A DNA stretch of 64,000 nucleotides, taken from assembly GCA_001447805.1 (NCBI GenBank), contig CP013099.1, positions 2,675,181 to 2,739,180 on the forward strand, given 5' to 3'. The DNA is from Candidatus Tenderia electrophaga. Lineage in GTDB: Bacteria > Pseudomonadota > Gammaproteobacteria > Tenderiales > Tenderiaceae. Each line of letters opens with the position of its first letter. Position 1 is the first letter of the stretch. Under the pieces are notes generated by a model. That model was not told where the DNA came from and searched no databases. It saw nothing but the letters and a program-made list of their open reading frames with translations. The position numbers were made by a program, and so were the translations under genes. This document shows, piece by piece, positions 55,152-64,000 of this stretch.

Positions 55152-57542
55152 ATGACGCATCAACCTGTCTACGCCATTCCCCTGTCCGAACTGGGGTCGA
55201 GCGATGTCGCCAAGGTCGGCGGCAAAAACGCCTCCTTGGGCGAAATGATTCAGCACCTCGAAGCGGCGGGCATTCTCGTACCCGACGGCTTTGCCACGAC
55301 CGCTCAGGCGTATCGTGACCATCTTGCCGCCACCGGTCTGGACGACAAGATCGCCGCGCAACTGCGATCGTTACGCAATGAAGAACAGGCGCTGCATGAA
55401 ACCGGCGAGGCGATCCGCCACATGATCCTGGACGCGGCATTTCCCGATGACTTTAAGGAGGCCATTGTCGGCGCCTATGAGCGACTGGCCGAGCGCAGCG
55501 GCCGCGAACAACCCGCTGTGGCGGTGCGCAGCAGCGCGACGGCCGAAGACCTGCCCGAGGCCAGCTTCGCCGGCCAGCAGGAGAGTTTTCTCAATATTCG
55601 CGGTGCCGCCGCCCTGCTCGATGCCTGTCGCCGCTGTTACGCCTCGCTGTTCACCGATCGGGCCATCAGTTATCGTGAAAATCACGGTTTCGATCACATG
55701 AAGGTGGCGCTGTCGGTGGGTGTCCAAACAATGGTGCGGGCCGGCAATGGTGCGGCCGGGGTGATGTTTTCCATCGATACTGAAACCGGCTTTCCGCGCG
55801 CGGTGCTGATCAACGCCGCCTGGGGCCTGGGCGAGACTGTGGTCCAAGGGCTGGTGGATCCGGACGAATACCTGCTGTTCAAACCCATGCTGGAAGACCA
55901 CGAGCGTACGCCTATTCTGGAAAAACGGGCCGGCAATAAGGCGCGCAAGATGGTCTATAGCGATGCCGATGACGAGCCGACTCAGCTGGTGGACTGCAGC
56001 GCTGAGGAACGCGACGCCTTCGTGCTCAGCGATGAGGACATTCTCACCCTGGCGCGCTGGGCGCTCATCATCGAGAAACACTATGACCGGCCCATGGACA
56101 TGGAGTGGGCCAAAGACGGCGACAGCGGTGAACTATTCATCCTCCAGGCGCGGCCGGAAACGGTGCAGTCGCAGAAGCAGGCCGGCGTGCTGAAAACGTA
56201 TAGTCTCAAGGCGAAAGGCGAACAACTGGTGACCGGACTGAGCATCGGCGACGCCATTGCCGCCGGCAAGGTGTGCAAACTGGATTCCGCCGCACAGATC
56301 GACCAGTTTGAAGATCAGGCGGTACTGGTGACCGGCATGACCGACCCGGATTGGGTGCCGATTATGAAACGCGCCAGCGCTATTGTCACCGACCATGGCG
56401 GCCGCACCTCCCATGCCGCCATTGTCAGCCGCGAGCTGGGCCTGCCGGCGGTGGTCGGGTGTGGTGATGCCACGCAGCTGCTGGAAAACGACCAAGAAGT
56501 CACGGTCTCCTGTGCCGAGGGCGACAGCGGCTTTGTCTATGCCGGTATCAGCGACTTCGAGACCGAGGATGTATCGCTGGAGGATATTCCCGAGACCCGC
56601 ACCCGGATCATGCTCAACATCGCCAATCCCGCCGCCGCCCTGCGCTGGTGGCGTCTGCCGGGCGACGGCATCGGCCTGGCACGCATGGAGTTCATTATCA
56701 ACCATGGCGTTAAGATCCATCCCCTTGCCTTATTGCAACCCGATCGGATCGAGGACGACACGGCGCGCCAGCGCATCGCCGAATTGACGCGCAACTGGCC
56801 CGACGGGCCCAGTTATTTCATCGACACGCTGGCCTACGGCATCGCCCGCATCGCCGCCTCGCAACACCCGCGCCCGGTGATCGTGCGCATGAGCGATTTC
56901 AAGACCAACGAATACGCCGAATTGATCGGCGGGCGTAATTTCGAACCGCGGGAGGCCAATCCCATGCTGGGCTGGCGCGGCGCCAGTCGTTACTACAGCG
57001 AGGAATACCGCGATGGCTTCGCCCTGGAATGCCGCGCCGTCAACAAGGCGCGCCGCGACATCGGCCTGGACAATATCATCGTCATGATTCCCTTTTGCCG
57101 CACCGCCAAGGAGGCGGACCGGGTATTGGCAGTCATGGCGGAAAACGGCCTAAAGCGCGGCGAAGAGGGCCTGCAGGTCTACGTCATGTGTGAGATCCCG
57201 TCCAATGTGGTGCGTGCCGCCGACTTCGCCCAACGCTTCGACGGTTTTTCCATCGGCAGTAACGACCTGACCCAGCTGACCCTGGGGGTGGATCGTGACT
57301 CCGACCTTCTCGGCCACCTGTTCGACGAACAGGACGAGGCGGTGAAGGATATGATCACCAGCGTCATCAACAGCGCGCATGCACATAACCGCAAGGTCGG
57401 GCTATGCGGCCAAGCGCCCAGCGACCATCCCGAGTTTGCCCGTTTCCTGGTCACGGCCGGCATCGATTCCATCTCGGTCAACCCCGACAGCTTCGTCAAG
57501 GTCAAACAGCAGGTCGCACAGGCGGAACACGACGGGGGCTAA
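55152..57542 (+). CDS. ppsA: Phosphoenolpyruvate synthase
   Basis: 796 residues. ATP-grasp N-terminal domain (VGGKNASLGEM near 23-33; AVRSSATAEDLPEASFAGQQE), phosphohistidine domain TDHGGRTSHAAIVSRELGLPAVVG with the catalytic His near 420, and a C-terminal PEP/pyruvate-binding TIM barrel (GSNDLTQLTLGVDRD). It makes PEP from pyruvate with ATP to AMP plus Pi, the entry to gluconeogenesis. AGGAA precedes ATG 55152; an in-frame TTG at 55041 has no support. Confidence 0.96.
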   Translation: MTHQPVYAIPLSELGSSDVAKVGGKNASLGEMIQHLEAAGILVPDGFATTAQAYRDHLAATGLDDKIAAQLRSLRNEEQALHETGEAIRHMILDAAFPDDFKEAIVGAYERLAERSGREQPAVAVRSSATAEDLPEASFAGQQESFLNIRGAAALLDACRRCYASLFTDRAISYRENHGFDHMKVALSVGVQTMVRAGNGAAGVMFSIDTETGFPRAVLINAAWGLGETVVQGLVDPDEYLLFKPMLEDHERTPILEKRAGNKARKMVYSDADDEPTQLVDCSAEERDAFVLSDEDILTLARWALIIEKHYDRPMDMEWAKDGDSGELFILQARPETVQSQKQAGVLKTYSLKAKGEQLVTGLSIGDAIAAGKVCKLDSAAQIDQFEDQAVLVTGMTDPDWVPIMKRASAIVTDHGGRTSHAAIVSRELGLPAVVGCGDATQLLENDQEVTVSCAEGDSGFVYAGISDFETEDVSLEDIPETRTRIMLNIANPAAALRWWRLPGDGIGLARMEFIINHGVKIHPLALLQPDRIEDDTARQRIAELTRNWPDGPSYFIDTLAYGIARIAASQHPRPVIVRMSDFKTNEYAELIGGRNFEPREANPMLGWRGASRYYSEEYRDGFALECRAVNKARRDIGLDNIIVMIPFCRTAKEADRVLAVMAENGLKRGEEGLQVYVMCEIPSNVVRAADFAQRFDGFSIGSNDLTQLTLGVDRDSDLLGHLFDEQDEAVKDMITSVINSAHAHNRKVGLCGQAPSDHPEFARFLVTAGIDSISVNPDSFVKVKQQVAQAEHDGG

Positions 57543-57595
57543 GCGTTCCGAGGCGCTGCCCATCCCCACGATACGCAACTCATCAGCGGGTTCAA

Positions 57596-57635
57596 TGTCT
57601 TAATTAAGACACCGCGGTGTATACCCGAACCGCGC
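57596..57635. promoter_or_regulatory. Two overlapping palindromes and a stem between ppsA and fpr
   Basis: TGTCTTAATTAAGACA (57596-57611, perfect 16 bp) overlaps ACACCGCGGTGT (57609-57620, perfect 12 bp). CGCGGT and ACCGCG (57614-57635) could also form a hairpin. They lie 47-62 bp before fpr: a candidate operator or ppsA terminator. Confidence 0.5.
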
Positions 57636-57657
57636 AATACGGAGAAAAAGCGATTTA

Positions 57658-58401
57658 ATGGCGACCCCTATACAAGGCAGAGTGGTAGAAAAAAAATTAT
57701 GGACGCCGCGGCTGGTTTCGCTGCGTTTCGAGGCGGATGTGCAGCCCTTCAAAGCGGGGCAGTTTTTGCGCGTGGCGCTGGAACTGGGCGGCGACCTTGT
57801 CGGTCGGCCCTACTCCTTTGTCAATTCCCCGGAAGAGTGGCCCCACGAAATCTACTTCAACATTGTCGAACAGGGTCAACTTTCGCCGCGTTTGGCAGCG
57901 CTTGAGCCGGGCGATGCGCTGTGGGTCAATCCCGTTGCCAACGGCTTCCTGACCTTGGATGAAATACCCGAGGTGCGTCACCTCTGGCTGCTTGCCACCG
58001 GCACCGGTATCGGTCCGTTCTTGTCCATGCTCAAGACGGACGGGCCATGGCGCCGTTTCGACAAGATCGTGCTCGGCCATAATGTGCGCGAGGCGCGCGA
58101 ACTCACCTACCAGGACAGCATCGATCACCTGCTGCAGCGCCACGGCGAACAACTGAGCTACACACCCCTGGTGAGCCGAGAACACGTTACCTACACCCTG
58201 CATGGCCGTATTCCCATCAACATCCTCAACGGCAATTTGGAACAACACGCCGGCATCAAAATCAGCCCCGCCGACAGCCACGTGATGCTGTGCGGCAATT
58301 CCGGCATGATCGAGCAAACCGTAGAACTGCTGGCCGAACGCGGCATGAAACGTCATCGTCGTCGCGAGCACGGCCATATCAGCAGCGAACAATATTTCTA
58401 G
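57658..58401 (+). CDS. fpr: Ferredoxin/flavodoxin-NADP reductase
   Basis: 247 residues. FAD-binding RPYS (50-53), NADP motif GTGIGPF near 115-121, CGNSGMI in the C-terminal lobe and a terminal SSEQYF, where Fpr ends in an aromatic residue over the flavin. It moves electrons between NADPH and ferredoxin or flavodoxin. ACGGAGAAAAAG precedes ATG. Confidence 0.95.
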   Translation: MATPIQGRVVEKKLWTPRLVSLRFEADVQPFKAGQFLRVALELGGDLVGRPYSFVNSPEEWPHEIYFNIVEQGQLSPRLAALEPGDALWVNPVANGFLTLDEIPEVRHLWLLATGTGIGPFLSMLKTDGPWRRFDKIVLGHNVREARELTYQDSIDHLLQRHGEQLSYTPLVSREHVTYTLHGRIPINILNGNLEQHAGIKISPADSHVMLCGNSGMIEQTVELLAERGMKRHRRREHGHISSEQYF

Positions 58402-58422
58402 AACGCCCCCGCCCCGGCCTTA

Positions 58423-58436
58423 TTGACATTGATCAA
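58423..58436. promoter_or_regulatory. FNR-type box 12 (exported PRC-barrel protein)
   Basis: TTGACATTGATCAA, one mismatch to consensus. It is 32 bp upstream of AATAGT (58459-58464). Confidence 0.72.
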
Positions 58437-58546
58437 TGCGGCTTATCCGAGTTTGCGCAATAGTGACTGCATGATGGAATTTCGACCGGAAGATCGTGTC
58501 CGTTCCTGTCATTTATTTAGTGTCTAATAACTAAGGAGAACGAAAT

Positions 58547-59080
58547 ATGCTGACAATGAAACTCAAAAATCTTGTCATTCCCGTATGCAGCCTAGTCCTG
58601 CTGCTGCCGGCCTTCGCCTATGCTGACAAAGACAAGGACATGGAACACAAGATGATGATGTCCGTCGATCATATGGGCGAGCCGATCACCGTCGATATTC
58701 TGATCGGCAAAAACGTCAAGGACAGCGAGGGTCGGGATATCGGCGAAGTGGAGACATTGATCATCAATCGAACCGGCCGCATTACTCATGCCGTGCTTTC
58801 CTTCGGCGGCTTCATGGATATCGGCGACGATCTGATTCCCATTCCATGGTCTGTGTTTGAGCTTGACCGGAACCTGGTGGCCACACCTCAGGACAGCCCA
58901 TTGCAGCTGAGAGTTACCAAACAGAGGCTTGGCGATGCACCGCGCATTAATGAACCCACGCACCCGCTGCCGGGTCATGAAATCACGAAACTGGACCAGG
59001 CCAACGCCTATTTCAAGGACGAGATCAAGGAGCGCCATAAGGAATGGAAGCGCGCCCACAAAAAAGGCAATATGATGTAA
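58547..59080 (+). CDS. Exported PRC-barrel protein
   Basis: 177 residues. Signal peptide about 1-26 (LLLPAFAYADK), a PRC-barrel at about 47-120 (DILIGKNVKDSEGRDIGEVE, then IPWSVFEL) and a basic helical tail (KERHKEWKRAHKK). AAGGAG precedes ATG 58547; ATG 58556 is an alternative. Together with the genes at 24727 and 41648 this makes three PRC-barrel proteins in the window. Confidence 0.9.
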   Translation: MLTMKLKNLVIPVCSLVLLLPAFAYADKDKDMEHKMMMSVDHMGEPITVDILIGKNVKDSEGRDIGEVETLIINRTGRITHAVLSFGGFMDIGDDLIPIPWSVFELDRNLVATPQDSPLQLRVTKQRLGDAPRINEPTHPLPGHEITKLDQANAYFKDEIKERHKEWKRAHKKGNMM

Positions 59081-59144
59081 TGCCTGCGCCTCGTAAATAT
59101 TTGCAGCATCCTCATAACAATGGGATTGCCAAGGAGGTGCCACC

Positions 59145-59759
59145 ATGAACCGCAATTTTGTTCCAACCCCGTTCAGGGCCGGCGCGGGCGCACTGGCCCT
59201 TGGCCTGACCCTGCAGCTGAATGCCTGCGCCAATCCAGGCGCGAGCAACGACAGCGCAGCGGCCGACGGCCAGCAAACACAGCAACAGACGCAAACCATG
59301 CAAGCGCCGACCGACGCGAATGTACCGGCCATGGACCAGCTGGCAAATGACATGACGCAATACCGCGAGGTCTACCGCGTCGGCGAAAGCGTGATCCTGC
59401 CGTTGCCGGATCAAACGCTGTTTCGCGAGCCCGGCAGCGTGGTTATCAGCAACGAAGGCGGCACGCTGTTGACGCGCATCGGCGAGATTCTGCGTCAATA
59501 CCCGGGTACCCAAGTCTTTATCCAGGAATATGTGCCTGCCGGCGAGATCAAAGTGCAAACGCGCAAGCACGCCATGGATCAGGCCTACATCATTCGCAGT
59601 GAACTGATCGGGCGTAATATTCCACCGCAACGACTGGTGGTGGACATCGAACCACGCAAGCCGCGTGCGCAGGAGGACGGCGGCGACCAGGCCCAGGCGC
59701 CGGAAGCGCTTTCTCTGCAGCAGCATCGCTTCGACCTGCATATCGTGCCCTACGAATGA
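59145..59759 (+). CDS. OmpA-like-domain lipoprotein
   Basis: 204 residues. A lipobox LNAC (near 25-28) follows a hydrophobic signal, then a Gln/Thr-rich linker and a divergent OmpA-like C-terminal domain (about 85-200: FREPGSVVISNEGGTLLTRIGEIL, VQTRKHAMDQAYIIRSEL). Peptidoglycan contact is likely. AAGGAGG precedes ATG; probably co-transcribed with the PRC-barrel gene 64 bp upstream. Confidence 0.82.
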   Translation: MNRNFVPTPFRAGAGALALGLTLQLNACANPGASNDSAAADGQQTQQQTQTMQAPTDANVPAMDQLANDMTQYREVYRVGESVILPLPDQTLFREPGSVVISNEGGTLLTRIGEILRQYPGTQVFIQEYVPAGEIKVQTRKHAMDQAYIIRSELIGRNIPPQRLVVDIEPRKPRAQEDGGDQAQAPEALSLQQHRFDLHIVPYE

Positions 59760-59901
59760 TGTCCACGGACCCGCTTGATCACCATCGCCCGACCTGCCCG
59801 GCTGATTGACTTGTCCGGACCTTGGGCTATGGTAATTGTTCGTGGAATGTGCTTTTAAGTCGGTAAATCATGGCATACGTGATGCCTTAAGGAGGGCTTA
59901 A

Positions 59902-60198
59902 ATGATTAACTTGAATATGGAAATTCCCGAGGTAAGGGCGTGTGATGAAAGCCGCTGTGCCTACAATGTAGAGCAGTCCTGTCACGCGCGCGCCGTCACT
60001 ATCGGTGACGATGACAAACCCATGTGCGACACCTTCTTCAGCTCATCAAGGCATGCCCATAACACCAAGCAAACGGCGGGGGTGGGCGCATGCAAGATCA
60101 GTGGCTGCCGGCACAATGACGATTTCGAGTGCCAGGCAGACCATATCGACATTCAGACACCCAATGGCCAGGCGCGATGCATGACCTTTGCCAGCTGA
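59902..60198 (+). CDS. DUF1540 small Cys-rich protein
   Basis: 98 residues with two DUF1540-like units, each C-x4-C-x(5-8)-C ending in C-(D/M)-TF (VRACDESRCAYNVEQSCHA and GACKISGCRHNDDFECQA), eight Cys in all, likely metal or disulfide-linked. Function unknown. AAGGAGGG precedes ATG. Confidence 0.88.
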   Translation: MINLNMEIPEVRACDESRCAYNVEQSCHARAVTIGDDDKPMCDTFFSSSRHAHNTKQTAGVGACKISGCRHNDDFECQADHIDIQTPNGQARCMTFAS

Positions 60199-60248
60199 AG
60201 GCGAGCCAGCCCTTGCGGGTGCCGGCGCCGCTCCTTTGTGGATGGCCC

Positions 60249-60278
60249 GCGCCGTTTCCATGACTGCCGAAACGGCGC
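60249..60278 (+). terminator. Probable terminator after DUF1540 gene
   Basis: GCGCCGTTTC and GAAACGGCGC form a perfect 10-bp stem with a 10-nt loop, followed by GTGTTTCG (weak T-run). The remaining 60279-60398 carries no other feature I can support. Confidence 0.65.
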
Positions 60279-60398
60279 GTGTTTCGGGCATCGATTCCCT
60301 GCAAGCGTGCTTATCCCCCCGACTGGGTGCCAAGGCGCTGGCGATACGGGCATGGATGGCTCGGTGTGTGGGCTTTGGATTAAAGAAACATAGATGCC

Positions 60399-62448
60399 AT
60401 GGACTACATCCACGATCCAGACACCGATTTTCGCCCCATCGACGCGCTCACCCAGCGCCAGGCCGCCGACCAAGCCGATGCCCTGCGCGAGGCAATCAAT
60501 CATCACGACTATGTACTACGTCAAAAACCAACCGGCCATCGCCGACGCGGTCTACGATCAGTTGTTCGCCCGGCTACAGGCCCTGGAGGCGAGCTATCCC
60601 GATCTACAACAGGCGAACTCCCCCACGCGCCGAGTCGGCGCCGAGCCGGTCAGCAAACTCAAAAAGGTTCGGCATCAGGCCCCCGTGCTCAGTCTGGAGG
60701 GAACGCTCGAAGCGGATCAGGTGCAATCTTTTCTGAAGACTGTCGGCAAAGACGATGACCACAACGAACCGCAGCTCTATCTCGAGCCCAAATTCGACGG
60801 CTTTTCCGTCGAGATCGTCTATCGGCAAGGTCGCTTCGATTACGGCGCCACGCGCGGTAACGGCGAGGTGGGCGAAGACATATCCCACAACTTAAGAACC
60901 ATCGGCGCCCTTCCCCTCACTCTTCAAGACGCCGAACATGCCCCCCAGACCCTGGCCGTGCGCGGTGAGGTCTTTATGCCAAGACATGGCTTTGTCGAAC
61001 TCAACAAACAGCGTGTCGAACGCGGCGACAAACCCTTCGCCAACCCGCGCAACGCCGCGGCTGGAATGATGCGTCAATTGGATTCGCGCAAGGTGGCAGG
61101 CAAACCGCTGGATATCTTTGTGTATGAAATCATATCCAGCTCCGCAGAACGCCCCGCCTCCCATGATCAGGCCATCAATATGTTGCAGCGCTATGGTCTC
61201 AAGACCTCGCCCGAAAACCAGCGGGCCTCCTCGCTCAAGCAGATCCAGCGCTATCATGAGGATCTGGCGCAACGCCGCGATGGCCTGGATTACGAAATCG
61301 ACGGCATCGTCGTCAAGCTGGACGATTACCGTTTACGCGCACAGCTCGGCAGCCGTGACCGCAACCCGCGCTGGGCCCTGGCCTGGAAATTCGCACCGCG
61401 CGCCGAAATCACCACCTTGGAGGCGATCACGGTGAGCGTGGGCCGTACCGGTATCCTGACCCCGGTGGCCCTGCTGCAACCGGTGGACGTGGGTGGCGTC
61501 ACGGTCAGCCGCGCCACCCTGCACAATGCCGACGAGGTCAAGCGCAAGGATGTGCGCGTCGGTGACCGGGTGCGCATTATCCGAGCCGGTGATGTCATTC
61601 CGGAGATCCAAGCGCGCCTCAAACAGCCTGGGAAGAAGCGCCACCCGCCCTTCACCATGCCCCGGCGCTGTCCCGTCTGTGGCACGGAGGTGGTGCCCGA
61701 GGGGGCCTATTTTCTCTGCAGCGCGGGATTGGCCTGCCAGGCCCAACTGGCGGGACATATCCTCCACTACGCCGCTAACGACGCCATGGACATCGATCAT
61801 CTCGGCGAGAAGACTGTCCAGCAACTCATCGACGCTGAGCGGGTCCATGATCTGGCCGACTTGTACCGCCTCAAGGTGACGCACCTGGAGGCCCTGGAAG
61901 GCTTCGCCGAGAAATCCGCCAAACAGCTTTACGACGCCATCCAGGGGGCCAAGCAGGCGCGCCTGGACCGCTTCCTGTATGCCTTGGGTATCCGTCATGT
62001 GGGCCGCCACGTGGGCCGTCAGCTGGCCGCCCATTTCGGCACCCTGGAGGCGGTGACCCAGGCCGATCAGGCCGCCATCGAAGCCATCCCCGAGATCGGC
62101 CCCGAGATCACCGCCTCAGTCAGCCACTTCTTTGCCGAGCAACGCAATCGCAAAGTCCTGCAGCGTCTGCAGAAAGAAGGGATCGACGTGCAAGCCATGC
62201 CGCAGCGGCGGGCACAGCCGCTCAAGGGCAAGACCTTTGTCTTCACCGGCACGCTGGAACACTACAGCCGCACTGAGGCCAAGGAGCAGGTGGAGATGCT
62301 GGGCGGTCGCGCCACCTCCAGTGTCAGTGGCGAGACCGATTACGTGGTGGTGGGCAGCGACCCGGGCAGCAAGCGCGAGGACGGACGAAATGAGGGGGTT
62401 GCGCTCATCAACGAAGATGAGTTCATCACCATGACCGAAGGCGGCTGA
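60399..62448 (+). CDS. NAD-dependent DNA ligase LigA-like, with 5' frameshift
   Basis: The ligase runs to 62448, but its first 38 residues (from ATG 60399, ending AINHHDY) are in another frame; the rest resumes at about 60511 with YYVKNQPAIADAVYDQL. LigA normally has one codon between the two parts (HHEY-x-YHV), so two bases look lost. Downstream, PKFDGF supplies the adenylated lysine, then OB-fold, Cys4 zinc finger (CPVC...CSAGLAC), HhH repeats and BRCT (KGKTFVFTGTLEHYS). ATG 60511 could start a shortened protein lacking the N-terminal Ia part needed for NAD+. It may be a sequencing error, pseudogene or second ligase; sequence is divergent from usual LigA. Confidence 0.75.
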
Positions 62449-62493
62449 CGGGCGAGCAGGCTCGGCGGCTTTAATGTACCTAAGGAGGAATCT

Positions 62494-63192
62494 ATGCCCA
62501 ATATACTCATCACCGGCAGCAATCGCGGCATCGGCCTGGAATTGGTTCGCCAATACGCCCAGGCGGACTGGCGGGTCTACGCCACCTGCCGCCACCCGGC
62601 CGAGGCCCACGAACTACACGGGCTGGCCAAGGAGAACGGCCAGATCTCCATTCACCGTCTCGATGTCACGGTGGCCGAAGACATCAAGGCCATCGGCTGG
62701 GCGCTGGAGGATGTCCCCCTGGATATCCTCTATAACAATGCCGGGGTCTATTTGGAAGACGACTACCTCAAGCCCGCGCCGGGCACTATTCGCTATGACC
62801 TGTGGCTACGCACACTGGAGGTCAACAGCCTCGGAGCGGTGCGTGTGAGCGAGGCCCTGCTGGATAATGTTGCCGCCAGCGACATGCGTTTGATCACGGT
62901 CATGACCAGTCATATGGGCAGTATCGAGGATATCAGCATACCGGGCAGTTATTACTATCGTTCCAGTAAGGCCGCCCTCAATGCCGCCATGCGCGGGTTC
63001 GCCGAAGCGCTGCGCGAGCGCGGCATTGGGGTCTTGCTATTGCACCCGGGCGGGGTCCAGACCCGTATGGGCCCCAGTGACGGCATTCGCCCGGCGGAGA
63101 GTGTACGGGGCCTGCGCCAGGTCATAGACGCCTTCACCCCCGACCAGACCGGCCTCTTCTTCCGTTATGACGGCGAGCCCATGCCCTGGTAG
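62494..63192 (+). CDS. Short-chain dehydrogenase/reductase
   Basis: 232 residues. NAD(P) motif TGSNRGIG (7-14), YNNAG near 81 and active-site Y-x3-K in YYYRSSKAALN near 151-161, with Ser upstream. A classical SDR; substrate unknown. AAGGAGGA precedes ATG; DUF72 follows 4 bp later. Confidence 0.93.
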   Translation: MPNILITGSNRGIGLELVRQYAQADWRVYATCRHPAEAHELHGLAKENGQISIHRLDVTVAEDIKAIGWALEDVPLDILYNNAGVYLEDDYLKPAPGTIRYDLWLRTLEVNSLGAVRVSEALLDNVAASDMRLITVMTSHMGSIEDISIPGSYYYRSSKAALNAAMRGFAEALRERGIGVLLLHPGGVQTRMGPSDGIRPAESVRGLRQVIDAFTPDQTGLFFRYDGEPMPW

Positions 63193-63196
63193 ACCC

Positions 63197-63937
63197 ATGA
63201 CCCAAGGCAAGCTCCACATCGGCACCTCGGGGTGGAACTACGATCATTGGAAGGGCCCCTTCTATCCCGAGGAGCTGCCGGCCAGCCAGATGCTCGACCA
63301 CTATACGATGCATTTCAAGAGCGTCGAACTCAATAACTCGTTTTATCATTTACCCAAACGGGCGACGTTGGAAAAGTGGCGCGAGCTCACACCGGTGGGC
63401 TTTGTCTTCAGCGCCAAGGCCAGTCGTTACATCACCCATATGAAAAAACTCAAGGATCCCGAGGCCAGCGTCAAGAAATTCTTTGAGCGTATCACGGCCC
63501 TGGACGACAAGCTGGGCCCCATACTGTTCCAACTGCCGCCGCATTGGCAGTTCAATCAACAACGACTGCAGCAGTTTCTCGAGTGCCTGAGCCAGGACTT
63601 TCGCTATACCTTTGAATTCCGCGATCCCAGCTGGATCAACGATGAGACCTTCGAACTGCTGGCCCGTTTCGATGGCGCCTTCTGCATCTACGAGCTGGAC
63701 GGCCATCTCTCCCCCAAGGAGATCACCACCGATTTCATCTATATTCGCCTGCACGGGCCGGACGGCCCCTATCAGGGCAATTACGACGATCAGACCCTGA
63801 GTGGCTGGAGTGGCGCCATCTCCGCCTGGGCCAGGCAGGGCCTATCGATATATTGCTATTTCGATAACGACGAAGCGGGCTACGCCCCCCAGAATGCCCT
63901 GCGCCTGCAATCCATGCTCAGACCCAAAGACGACTAG
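63197..63937 (+). CDS. DUF72 (YecE-like) protein
   Basis: 246 residues. DUF72 TIM-barrel features: HIGTSGWNYDHWKGPFYP at the start, VELNNSFYHLP, FEFRDPSW and YIRLHGPDG. Function uncertain. ATG 63197 is preferred; the longer frame from 63167 lies inside the SDR gene. Confidence 0.93.
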   Translation: MTQGKLHIGTSGWNYDHWKGPFYPEELPASQMLDHYTMHFKSVELNNSFYHLPKRATLEKWRELTPVGFVFSAKASRYITHMKKLKDPEASVKKFFERITALDDKLGPILFQLPPHWQFNQQRLQQFLECLSQDFRYTFEFRDPSWINDETFELLARFDGAFCIYELDGHLSPKEITTDFIYIRLHGPDGPYQGNYDDQTLSGWSGAISAWARQGLSIYCYFDNDEAGYAPQNALRLQSMLRPKDD

Positions 63938-63946
63938 GCCCGTGCC

Positions 63947-63960
63947 TTGACATTCCTCAA
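63947..63960. promoter_or_regulatory. FNR-type box 13 (right edge)
   Basis: TTGACATTCCTCAA at the window edge, 31 bp from a weak -10-like TGTATT (63982-63987). The gene it would serve lies beyond the window. Confidence 0.55.
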
Positions 63961-64000
63961 TGACAGCCTATCGGAAAACACTGTATTGCTATCCACTTGC

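Noticed and set aside
59775-59788. Further FNR-like site TTGATCACCATCGC
   Set aside because: The right half has two mismatches in the four key bases and no -10 hexamer at the expected distance.

Overview
The window looks like the chromosome of a GC-rich, free-living gammaproteobacterium. The basis is general: F-type (N-ATPase) operon layout, FNR-type regulatory sites, RND efflux, PpsA, Fpr and MscS-type genes. I cannot name the genus. There are no tRNAs, rRNAs, CRISPR arrays, integrases or transposases that I can see.

Left part (1-24.7 kb, all minus strand): a complete extracellular contractile injection system (eCIS, Afp/PVC-like) read right to left from a promoter near 24.65 kb. The order is tail-terminator (DUF4255), unknown 288-aa protein, sheath, two tube proteins, DUF5908, LysM protein, spike, PAAR, gp25, two large baseplate proteins flanking a fibre-like protein, tape measure, AAA+ ATPase, a membrane-anchored peptidoglycan-binding/GH18-like protein and a DUF4157 (eCIS-core) cargo candidate. 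Just downstream, running off the left edge, is a protein that fuses a periplasmic Cache sensor to a pentameric ligand-gated ion channel (pLGIC).

Middle (24.7-40.5 kb): a minus-strand set (PRC-barrel protein, flavin disulfide oxidoreductase, transaldolase) diverges from a plus-strand set (divergent phosphoketolase, six-hairpin glycosidase, SpoIIAA-like protein). These are followed by a full N-ATPase operon, atpDCQ-[CPA2 antiporter]-RBEFAG, with an antiporter gene embedded in it.

Right part (40.5-64 kb): short transcription units typical of stress and energy-saving physiology. They include BOF and PRC-barrel/EF-hand periplasmic proteins, DUF3096, DUF2892, MgtC, an ArsP-like permease, an NDH-2-like enzyme, a DJ-1/PfpI protein, an RND pump, MscS, a Crp/Fnr regulator, PEP synthase, Fpr, a lipoprotein, DUF1540, a LigA-type ligase with a frameshifted 5' end, an SDR and DUF72.

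The main unifying signal is a family of 13 FNR-type palindromes (TTGA-N6-TCAA or close variants) in intergenic DNA from 28.2 to 64 kb. Most lie 31-33 bp from a usable -10 hexamer, the geometry of class II FNR activation. The window encodes an FNR-like regulator with the E-x-x-S-R recognition helix but without the N-terminal iron-sulfur cysteines. One box points at no protein gene but at a roughly 119-nt minus-strand transcript of three C-rich hairpins ending in a canonical intrinsic terminator: a candidate new small RNA. Together the genes suggest an oxygen/NO/energy-limitation regulon (phosphoketolase, transaldolase, PEP synthase, stress proteins) next to an eCIS locus and a Cache-gated ion channel.
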